Assembly: GCA_946885435.1 (NCBI GenBank) | Contig: CAMPGL010000132.1 | Coordinates: 1 to 5,944, forward strand | Direction: 5' to 3' | From: an uncultured Brevundimonas sp. | Lineage (GTDB): Bacteria > Pseudomonadota > Alphaproteobacteria > Caulobacterales > Caulobacteraceae | Length of the DNA stretch: 5,944 bases | Part shown: positions 1 through 4,171 of the stretch, one piece after another | How the letters are laid out: each line of letters starts with the position of its first letter | Position numbering within the stretch: position 1 is the first letter of the stretch | Made by a program: the position numbers and the translations under genes | Notes under the pieces: generated by a model | The model's input: only the letters and a program-made list of their open reading frames with translations | Database searches by the model: none | Told to the model about the DNA's origin: nothing

Positions 1-103
1 ATTCCGAACCTGGCTTCGCGATAAGGATCAGCCAAGACGTATGATGGCCGTCAGGCCACGGCTCGGATGAGAAGCTGGAGCCCTTTCGTGCCCGCCCAAG
101 AAC

Positions 104-122
104 TATTATGCTGTTCCGCATA
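104..122 (+). promoter_or_regulatory. Possible -10 element and small inverted repeat before the retron operon
   Basis: TATTAT at 104-109 resembles a sigma-70 -10 box and would start transcription roughly ten bases before the ATG at 128. It is overlapped by the inverted repeat TATGC-TGTTCC-GCATA (107-122), which could be an operator for the winged-helix protein encoded two genes down. I find no convincing -35 box at the right distance and no Shine-Dalgarno sequence before the ATG, so the leader would be short. This is a weak call. Confidence 0.22.
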
Positions 123-127
123 CACTT

Positions 128-1042
128 ATGCTGGCCGGCGACGTGACTGAATCGCAGAAATTGCCCTCAGAGGCGCTCGGTGCAGAGCAGCTTGAGCGCA
201 GCACTGAAGTGCTGCCTCGTCAAACCTTCACCATGCTCCTGAGACTCACGCTTACGCAGCCATGGCTGGAAGGTCGAGAGGCCGAACTATTAGATCTGTT
301 CGAATTATGCGAAGATAATGACGAGGTTAACCTACTAGCCGACTTGATATATCGATTCGATTCGATGTCCCAAAAGCGATTCGACTCAGAGATGAAAGAT
401 CTAGTTTCGCATATGATTTCCGACCTTTCCCTTAATCCTGATCGAGACATAATCATCGCCCCGGAGAAAAGTGACTATTCAGACGGCTCACAATCGATCC
501 TCTGGCGCGCAAAGCCACATCTCTCGCGGCATGAAGGCTGGACCACAACCAACCTTATATCAAACTTGGAGGTGGCTGTAGATCATGTCAAAGACGGCTC
601 GACTGTCGTGTTGCTTGAGGAGTTTGTTGGCACCGGCAAGACAGCAGCTACCGCGCACCGAATTTTTGTTGAATCGTTGAACAGTCGAGGAATTTCAGCT
701 CGCGTGGTGTACATGATCCTCTCGTGCATGCGAGCTGGTTCCGAATACTTGGCCCGTAAAGGGATTGAGCACTTTGCAAAAAATCTGCTGTCAAGGGGCA
801 TTTCTGATTATTATGAAGGAACTCAGCGCGACAAGGCACTGGCGCTCATGGCGAGAATAGAATCCAGATTGTGCGATAAGGCGGAAGATGGTGGGTTAAA
901 GAAGGTGCGCCTAGGCTTCAAGAAAAGTGAGGCTCTATATTACCTCGATGGAGGAAACACTCCCAACAATGTATTTCCTGTATTTTGGTGGAAATGGCTA
1001 TCAGGGAGTAGGCGACGACAGCCCCTACTGGACCGGCTTTGA
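128..1042 (+). CDS. Retron-associated phosphoribosyltransferase-like effector (PRTase-CE type)
   Basis: Predicted cytoplasmic effector of the retron, 304 aa. Residues about 36-100 form a helical N-terminal part (Trp46, then a Leu-rich stretch and a DLIYRF segment). A short region with conserved-looking SILWRAKPHL (123-132) and GWTTTNLISNL (137-147) follows. Then comes a hydrophobic strand leading into LLEEFVGTGKT (162-172), which aligns with the PRPP-binding loop of phosphoribosyltransferases, normally two acidic residues followed by a small-residue TG turn. The C-terminus has GNTPNNVFPVFWW (276-288), a motif I recall from PRTase-like proteins of conflict systems. The usual acidic pair DD is EE here (164-165). 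ATG 128 is the first possible start because the frame is closed at 68-70; Met36 (233) is an alternative, as residues 1-35 look unconserved. Neither start has a clear ribosome-binding site. The enzymatic reaction and its substrate are unknown; toxicity to the host upon phage sensing is inferred from other retrons. Confidence 0.75.
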   Translation: MLAGDVTESQKLPSEALGAEQLERSTEVLPRQTFTMLLRLTLTQPWLEGREAELLDLFELCEDNDEVNLLADLIYRFDSMSQKRFDSEMKDLVSHMISDLSLNPDRDIIIAPEKSDYSDGSQSILWRAKPHLSRHEGWTTTNLISNLEVAVDHVKDGSTVVLLEEFVGTGKTAATAHRIFVESLNSRGISARVVYMILSCMRAGSEYLARKGIEHFAKNLLSRGISDYYEGTQRDKALALMARIESRLCDKAEDGGLKKVRLGFKKSEALYYLDGGNTPNNVFPVFWWKWLSGSRRRQPLLDRL

Positions 1043-1389
1043 CCAGAGCCCCCACAAGCGCTGAGATTGAGATTCTGCGGAATCTCTTCGAAGCTGGCGA
1101 TAAAGGACTCGATCTCTATGATCTTCATAAGCGCTTTAAACTCTCGCCCAGTCAGCTAGCCCACACTTGCCGCCTCATGCACGATGCGGGACTTCTAGAA
1201 ATCATAGGTCAACCACCGGCGGCCGAGCGTATGGTACGCGTCTCGGAGCTGGGGAAATCCTGGATTCTCAGCAATCGTCGTGCGCTTTTTCTTCGCCCTC
1301 GCGCACGCGATTGGAGGCTCCCGAGTGAAACGCAGACAGCCGTTAAGCTTGCGCCATTCGCGCCGATCTCGCCGACGAGGGGCTCTTGA
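1039..1389 (+). CDS. Winged helix-turn-helix protein of the retron operon
   Basis: Small (116 aa) cytoplasmic protein with a MarR-like winged-helix layout. Helix 1 is AEIEILRNLFEAG (8-20), helix 2 is DLYDLHKRFK (25-34), the recognition-type helix is SPSQLAHTCRLMHDAGLL (36-53), and a wing follows in which MVRVSELGKSWIL (65-77) resembles the usual strand-turn-Gly pattern. The C-terminal 30 residues look unstructured and basic. The start is TTG 1039, whose first bases lie within the effector's stop (TTGA, 4-nt overlap), so translation is probably coupled; there is no good Shine-Dalgarno sequence and no usable ATG nearby. In PRTase-bearing retrons a winged-helix protein is the expected second accessory component. 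It may bind the msDNA or the effector, or regulate the operon; the sequence does not decide. It ends 45 bases before the retron RNA. Confidence 0.7.
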   Translation: MTRAPTSAEIEILRNLFEAGDKGLDLYDLHKRFKLSPSQLAHTCRLMHDAGLLEIIGQPPAAERMVRVSELGKSWILSNRRALFLRPRARDWRLPSETQTAVKLAPFAPISPTRGS

Positions 1390-1394
1390 CGCGG

Positions 1395-1423
1395 TTGCAG
1401 CTCGACCCTTGAAACGGTAGGCT
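1395..1423 (+). promoter_or_regulatory. Weak candidate promoter for the retron RNA
   Basis: TTGCAG (1395-1400) and TAGGCT (1418-1423) are spaced by 17 bases. They would place a transcription start near 1430, just before the a1 arm at 1435, which is where a retron RNA should begin. Each box matches the sigma-70 consensus at only about half of its positions. The alternative is that the RNA is part of the upstream operon transcript. Confidence 0.2.
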
Positions 1424-1434
1424 AACTTCAGCGC

Positions 1435-1446
1435 AGGAGAGGGGTA
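1435..1446 (+). repeat. Retron a1 arm (inverted repeat with a2)
   Basis: AGGAGAGGGGTA is complementary to a2 (1569-1580) at 11 of 12 positions; the only mismatch is A1438 against C1577. It lies immediately 5' of the presumed branching G1447, as a1 does in known retrons. Confidence 0.68.
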
Positions 1447-1568
1447 GCACTTCGAGGCGGTGTCGCCTCGGTGGCTGAGGCCAGTTTTAGACCATAGGCC
1501 CAAAAGGATTCGGGCCTACGCTCGAAGAGCGTGCACTAAAGTGCGGAATCAAGATTGCATTGCAGGGG

Positions 1569-1580
1569 TACCCCTCCCCT
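1569..1580 (+). repeat. Retron a2 arm (inverted repeat with a1)
   Basis: TACCCCTCCCCT pairs with a1. Its first half also forms a perfect palindrome with the bases before it (AGGGGTACCCCT, 1564-1575), and its second half can pair with the RT ribosome-binding site downstream, so three pairings compete for this segment. Confidence 0.68.
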
Positions 1581-1595
1581 CGCACCCTCGGGGAG
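1574..1595 (+). promoter_or_regulatory. RT ribosome-binding site in a hairpin overlapping a2
   Basis: GGGGAG at 1590-1595 is the Shine-Dalgarno sequence for the RT start at 1600. It is exactly complementary to CTCCCC at 1574-1579, with a 10-nt loop. The upstream half of this stem is inside a2, so it cannot pair with a1 and hide the ribosome-binding site at the same time. Translation of the RT could thus depend on the folding state of the retron RNA. The pairing is seen; the regulatory role is inference. Confidence 0.4.
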
Positions 1596-1599
1596 CTGA

Positions 1600-2697
1600 A
1601 TGGACGCAACCGCTGCCATTGAGGCGTGGGACCTTTTTTTCGCCAGCCGAAAGCGGTCGTCCAAACGTGATATTCTCGCCCTAGCGAGCGCAAAGCGGAC
1701 GATTTCGCTAGGCTTCCCCCCAATAGTTGACATGCGCCACTTCAGTCGCCTCGTCGGGCTAGAAGTCGGGGTCATAGCGAGCCAAGCAGCTTCTCCAGAC
1801 AACTTCTATCGGTCTTATCAGCTTCCCAAGCGGCGCGGCGGCTTTAGGACTATCGAAGCGCCAATACCTACATTGGCTCAGAGCCAACGCTGGATATATG
1901 ATAACATCTTGAGCCGCATTGCTCCTCACGACTGCGCCCACGGCTTTGTACCAAAGCGTTCGGTGATAACGAATGCGAGCCTCCATCTAGGCAGCGATTC
2001 CCTGCTTAAATTAGACATACAGAACTTCTTCCCGAGCATAAATATACGACGCGGGTTAAGGGTGTTTATGAGGTGTGGATACACTCCAGAGGTTAGTTAT
2101 CTTCTAGCGTCGCATTGCTTTATACAAGACTCATTACCTCAGGGTGCAAGCACCTCTCCGGCGTTGAGCAACATCGTGACAAAACGATTGGACGCGAGGC
2201 TGAGCGGCTACGCTGTATCAGAAAATCTCATCTACACTCGGTACGCGGATGACATATGTCTGTCAGGGAAATCAATTCCCAGCTCAACATTTATGGCTGT
2301 TGAGCGAATTATAAACGACGAGGGCTTTGCTCTAAACAAGCAAAAAACCCGGCTCTCAAACAGAGGGCAGAAAAAGATTATCACGGGCTTATCTATTTCA
2401 TCCGGACGCCTGAAGCTGCCAAGAACATCGGTCAGGGCTCTAAAAAACGATTGTCACTTCGTTTTGAAGTTCGGAATGGATGAGAGATTTCAAGAGTCTT
2501 GCGGGTCCGACCCGGTGTATCTGGAACGATTACTTGGTCGTTTAAATTTCTGGCTCCAAATCGAGCCCGACAACAATTTCGCGCTCGAGATGCGCGAGAG
2601 GTTGAGAGAACGATCGCGGGCATCACTAGGGAGCGAGACTCTGCCACTAGAGACTGTAATCGACTCTGCGCCGATTGCCGCTCCCTCATCCCTTTAG
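1600..2697 (+). CDS. Retron reverse transcriptase
   Basis: RNA-directed DNA polymerase of 365 aa that would copy the adjacent msd RNA into msDNA, primed from the 2'-OH of the msr guanosine. Retron signatures are visible in order: YRSYQLPKRRGGFRTIEAP (70-88, RT motif 1 region), HGFVPKRSVITNASLH (114-129) containing the retron-specific NAxxH box (Asn125-His129), LDIQNFFPSI (138-147) with the first catalytic Asp139, LPQGASTSPALSN (179-191), RYADDICLSG (214-223) with catalytic Asp217-Asp218, and ITG (261-263) in the place of the VTG motif of the thumb. There is no maturase, endonuclease or protease domain, and the length is usual for a retron RT. ATG 1600 has GGGGAG four bases upstream. The stop (2695-2697) overlaps the stop of the convergent DsbA-family gene. 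The last ~25 residues (Ser- and Ala-rich) look unconserved. Confidence 0.93.
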   Translation: MDATAAIEAWDLFFASRKRSSKRDILALASAKRTISLGFPPIVDMRHFSRLVGLEVGVIASQAASPDNFYRSYQLPKRRGGFRTIEAPIPTLAQSQRWIYDNILSRIAPHDCAHGFVPKRSVITNASLHLGSDSLLKLDIQNFFPSINIRRGLRVFMRCGYTPEVSYLLASHCFIQDSLPQGASTSPALSNIVTKRLDARLSGYAVSENLIYTRYADDICLSGKSIPSSTFMAVERIINDEGFALNKQKTRLSNRGQKKIITGLSISSGRLKLPRTSVRALKNDCHFVLKFGMDERFQESCGSDPVYLERLLGRLNFWLQIEPDNNFALEMRERLRERSRASLGSETLPLETVIDSAPIAAPSSL

Positions 2698-3368
2698 GGA
2701 AAGGCATTACCCGCCATCCGCCTCAGCGCCTCCTCGAACACCTCCGGCGGCTGGCCGCCGCTGATCAGCCACTTGTTCTCCACCACCACCGACGGGACCG
2801 AGTTGATCCCGCGGCCGAGCCACAGACGTTGCTCGTCGCGGGCAGCCTGGGCGTAGCGGTTTTCGGCCAGGACGGCCCGGGCCTCGGCGCCGTCCAGGCC
2901 CGCGGCCCGGGCCGCGGCGGCCAGGGTCTCGGGGTCGTTCAGGGGACGGTTGTCGGTGAAGTGGGCCTTCAGCAGCTCGGCCTTCAGGCGGCCTTGCGCG
3001 TCCGGGCCGGACTCCTCCGCCCCCAATTCTTGCGCCCAGTGCAGCAGCCGGTGGCAGTCGAAGGTGTTCCAGATGCGGCTGTCGTCGGTGAGGTTCATCT
3101 CGAACCCCACGGCGGCCGCCCGCTCGCGGATCGCCGCCCGGTTGGCCCGCGACTGTTCCGGCGTGGAGCCGTACTTCCTGCCGATGTGCTCGACGATGTT
3201 CTCCCCGTCCGGCCCCATGTTGGGGTTCAGCTCGAACGGCCGGAAGCGGATCTCGGCGGTGACCTCTCCCTTCAGGCGGTCGAGGGCGGTGTTGAGCCCG
3301 TAGAGCCCGACCGCGCACCAGGGGCAGACGATGTCCGAGACGAAGTCGATGCGGAGGGTGGTGGGCAT
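2694..3368 (-). CDS. DsbA-family (FrnE-like) thioredoxin-fold oxidoreductase
   Basis: Cytoplasmic thiol-disulfide oxidoreductase of the DsbA/FrnE group, 224 aa, with no signal peptide. The N-terminal strand LRIDFVSDIVCPWC (5-18) carries the active-site CPWC (Cys15, Cys18). RFRPFELNPNM (41-51), the helical insert with TPEQSRANRAAIRERAAAVG (69-88) and NTFDCHRLLHWA (101-112) are typical of the FrnE subgroup. The cis-proline loop is INSVPSVV (188-195), and the C-terminal GGQPPEVFEEALRRM (204-218) completes the fold. The start ATG at 3368 is chosen because AAAGGAG (3382-3376) lies seven bases upstream; an extension to 3662 would translate the repeat cluster. The substrate is unknown; homologues are linked to oxidative-stress resistance. 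The stop TAA (2696-2694) overlaps the retron RT stop by convergent reading, so its last codons (GNAFP) may have been altered by the insertion. Confidence 0.9.
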   Translation of the reverse strand: MPTTLRIDFVSDIVCPWCAVGLYGLNTALDRLKGEVTAEIRFRPFELNPNMGPDGENIVEHIGRKYGSTPEQSRANRAAIRERAAAVGFEMNLTDDSRIWNTFDCHRLLHWAQELGAEESGPDAQGRLKAELLKAHFTDNRPLNDPETLAAAARAAGLDGAEARAVLAENRYAQAARDEQRLWLGRGINSVPSVVVENKWLISGGQPPEVFEEALRRMAGNAFP

Positions 3369-3417
3369 GGGCGGGCTCCTTTGTGGGGCAGATAGGGGTC
3401 CGTGCGGCGGAGAGCAT

Positions 3418-3480
3418 CCCCTCCGGCCCGCCTGCGGCGCGCCTGCCTCCCCATCGCCTGCGCGATGGGAGAGGAGACAG
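3418..3480 (+). repeat. Palindromic interspersed repeat, copy 1 (diverged)
   Basis: Two-hairpin repeat unit. It opens with CCCCTCC (3418-3424), then an imperfect stem GGCCCGCC-TGC-GGCGCGCC, CCTCCCC, and a second stem CCCATCGC/GCGATGGG (3450-3469), and closes with GAGGAGACAG (3471-3480). Both end boxes match copy 3 at 3909-3960, while the stem sequences differ. It lies between the DsbA-family gene and the DUF559 gene. Confidence 0.6.
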
Positions 3481-3487
3481 AAAGGGG

Positions 3488-3544
3488 TGTCTCCTCCCTG
3501 ACGGCGGAGCCGTTGGGGAGGGGGACCGCGAAGCGGTGGAGGGG
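3488..3544 (-). repeat. Palindromic interspersed repeat, copy 2 (inverted)
   Basis: Same unit as copies 1 and 3 but on the opposite strand. TGTCTCCTC (3488-3496) is the reverse complement of the end box of copy 1. A 12-bp stem with two G-U pairs (3494-3505 with 3509-3520, GGA loop) follows, then the core GGGGAGGGGGACC, the hairpin ACCGC-GAA-GCGGT and GGAGGGG (ending 3544). The core 30 bp (3515-3544) match the reverse complement of copy 3 except for two positions that compensate each other. The end lies four bases from the DUF559 stop. Confidence 0.7.
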
Positions 3545-3547
3545 AAA

Positions 3548-3904
3548 TCAGCCTTTCCGCGTCCGGACCGCCGACAGGATGGCCTCGAGCACGCCATCGA
3601 GGTTCACGCGCACGTCCTCGGCGGCGAAGCGGATCACCGCGACGCCCTGCGCGGCCAGCCACGCGGTGCGACGGGCGTCCGCCGCGATCTGGTCGGGATG
3701 GTCGTGGCCCTGGCCGTCCACCTCCACGGCCAGCTTCGCCGCCGCGCAGTAGAAGTCGAGGACGTAGGGGCCGATGGGGTGCTGGCGGCGAAACTTAAGG
3801 CCGTCGAGCTTGCCGCCCTTGATGGCGAACCACAGCCGGGCCTCCGGCGGCGTCAGGCGGCGGCGCAGGTCGCGGGCCATCTCCACCGTCTCGCGTGTCG
3901 GCAC
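3548..3904 (-). CDS. DUF559 protein (Vsr-like endonuclease fold)
   Basis: Protein of 118 aa with the DUF559 pattern, a family of single-domain proteins related to very-short-patch-repair and PD-(D/E)XK nucleases. Visible are the helix with the conserved Glu in LTPPEARLW (17-25), GLKFRRQHPIGPYVLDFYC (35-53) with Asp50, the strand LAVEVDGQGH (58-67) with Glu61 and Asp63, DARRTAWLAAQGVAVIRF (76-93), and a C-terminal helix NLDGVLEAIL (101-110). The Asp-x(n)-Glu-x-Asp spacing fits a metal-binding nuclease site, but activity is not proven for most members. The start chosen is GTG 3904, because it precedes the first conserved helix and has GGAGGGG five bases upstream. Met10 (3877) is an alternative, and extending to ATG 4000 would translate a repeat. 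The ribosome-binding site is itself part of palindromic repeat copy 3. Confidence 0.8.
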   Translation of the reverse strand: MPTRETVEMARDLRRRLTPPEARLWFAIKGGKLDGLKFRRQHPIGPYVLDFYCAAAKLAVEVDGQGHDHPDQIAADARRTAWLAAQGVAVIRFAAEDVRVNLDGVLEAILSAVRTRKG

Positions 3905-3908
3905 GAGT

Positions 3909-3960
3909 CCCCTCCACCACTTCGTGGTCCCCCTCCCCAGCCTAGCTGGGGAGGAGACAG
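3909..3960 (+). repeat. Palindromic interspersed repeat, copy 3
   Basis: The core CCCCTCC, then ACCAC-TTC-GTGGT, then CCCCCTCCCC (3909-3938) is followed by a perfect 7-bp hairpin CCCCAGC-CTA-GCTGGGG (3935-3951) and the end box GAGGAGACAG (3951-3960). It is inverted relative to copy 2, so copies 2 and 3 bracket the DUF559 gene. Its edge supplies the ribosome-binding site of that gene. Confidence 0.7.
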
Positions 3961-3968
3961 GGCGACAG

Positions 3969-3995
3969 CGCCCGCATCGAAGCGGGCGTTCGCCC
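3969..3995. repeat. Inverted-repeat element with nested hairpins
   Basis: CGCCCGC-ATCGAA-GCGGGCG (3969-3988) forms a perfect 7-bp stem and runs into a second palindrome GGGCG-TT-CGCCC (3984-3995), so two hairpins compete. The 13-mer at 3969-3981 returns in inverted orientation at 4076-4088, and the 10-mer GCGGGCGTTC (3982-3991) returns directly at 4082-4091, exactly 100 bases on. Confidence 0.5.
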
Positions 3996-4010
3996 ACCAA
4001 TCAATCCGCT

Positions 4011-4037
4011 CACCCCGGCGAATGCCGGGGTCCAGAT
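4011..4037 (+). repeat. REP-type palindrome
   Basis: CCCCGGC-GAAT-GCCGGGG (4013-4030) followed by TCCAGATC closely resembles the repetitive extragenic palindrome TCCCGGCGAATGCCGGGA...TCCAGAT that I recall as frequent between genes of Caulobacterales and Sphingomonadales. The stem is perfect. The gap 3905-4171 between two divergent genes contains this element, copy 3 of the other repeat and the inverted repeats around it; I see no other gene there. Confidence 0.6.
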
Positions 4038-4075
4038 CATATGGCTCGGGCGGTCCAGGGTTGGCACGTCGGCGT

Positions 4076-4088
4076 TTCGATGCGGGCG
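4076..4088 (-). repeat. Inverted copy of the 13-mer at 3969-3981
   Basis: TTCGATGCGGGCG is the exact reverse complement of 3969-3981. The pair flanks the REP-type palindrome at 4011-4037, so the region 3969-4088 has inverted ends of 13 bp around a palindromic centre. Confidence 0.5.
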
Positions 4089-4171
4089 TTCCCGTCTTCC
4101 CGACGCCCTGTCACCCTCGCCCCGCCTGATCCCCCTTACGCTTCCTCCCTTTCGCCCGAGGGGAGCCCCCC

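Larger units (their letters stand above)
1435..1580 (+). ncRNA. Predicted retron msr-msd RNA (template and primer for msDNA)
   Basis: Gene-free stretch between the winged-helix gene and the RT that folds as a retron RNA should. The ends pair as a1 (1435-1446) and a2 (1569-1580), 11 of 12 positions. Directly inside a1 comes TAGCAC, so G1447 is the likely branching guanosine whose 2'-OH primes reverse transcription. The msr part then has a perfect 7-bp hairpin (CGAGGCG-GTGT-CGCCTCG, 1453-1470) and a 4-bp hairpin (TGGC-TGAG-GCCA, 1472-1483). The msd part carries hairpins 1495-1518 (TAGGCCC/GGGCCTA, 10-nt loop), 1518-1532 (ACGCTC-GAA-GAGCGT) and 1533-1544 (GCAC-TAAA-GTGC). Alternatively TTTAG (1486-1490) may pair with CTAAA (1536-1540) to close one larger msd structure. 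The msr/msd border is probably near 1484-1494, which would give a cDNA of very roughly 75-85 nt started opposite position 1568. Structure and position are seen; function is inferred from the adjacent retron RT. Confidence 0.75.
1..2697 (+). other. Acquired defence segment carrying a complete tripartite retron locus
   Basis: The segment holds, in order on one strand, a PRTase-like effector, a winged-helix protein, a structured non-coding RNA and a retron reverse transcriptase. Its base composition is clearly lower in GC than the rest of the window, and it uses codons such as ATA, TTA and AGA that the genes to its right avoid. It ends at the 3' end of a DsbA-family gene, where the two stop codons overlap. 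The first 127 bases hold no gene that I can see: an in-frame stop at 68-70 closes the effector's frame, and the only structure is a 5-bp hairpin (45-58) plus the short motifs listed separately. No integrase, transposase or tRNA is visible, so the mode of acquisition is unknown. The assignment as a retron is strong; the left border is unseen. Confidence 0.85.

Noticed and set aside
45..58. Hairpin TGGCC-GTCA-GGCCA as a terminator
   Set aside because: The stem has only five pairs, no T-run follows, and no gene is seen before it.
614..646. Walker A (P-loop) reading of VGTGKT in the effector
   Set aside because: The motif needs Gly four residues before GKT, and here that position is Glu. No Walker B or other ATPase motif follows, and the C-terminal PNNVFPVFWW fits the PRTase family.
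1460..1802. Short open frames over the retron RNA and the RT start, both strands
   Set aside because: They overlap the structured RNA and the RT N-terminus, lack ribosome-binding sites and show no recognisable protein pattern.
1600..2697. RT as part of a group II intron or a diversity-generating retroelement
   Set aside because: There is no maturase or HNH domain and no intron RNA boundaries or template/variable repeat pair are visible; NAxxH and ITG point to a retron RT.
2499..3395. Open frame of 298 aa on the + strand
   Set aside because: It runs antisense through the DsbA-family gene and in a second frame through the RT end; the translation is low-complexity and unlike any family.
3369..3662. 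N-terminal extension of the DsbA-family protein
   Set aside because: It would translate the palindromic repeats and overlap the DUF559 gene. The start at 3368 has a good AAAGGAG and begins directly before the first strand of the fold.
3418..3960. Repeat copies as a CRISPR array
   Set aside because: Only three copies, in mixed orientation, unevenly spaced and with a gene between them; they are interspersed palindromes, not an array with spacers.
3905..4000. Upstream ATG start (4000) for the DUF559 gene
   Set aside because: The extra residues are a translation of repeat copy 3; the family begins near GTG 3904, which has its own ribosome-binding site.
3383..4129. Open frame of 248 aa on the + strand
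   Set aside because: It is antisense to the DUF559 gene and runs through three repeat regions; it is a composition artefact.
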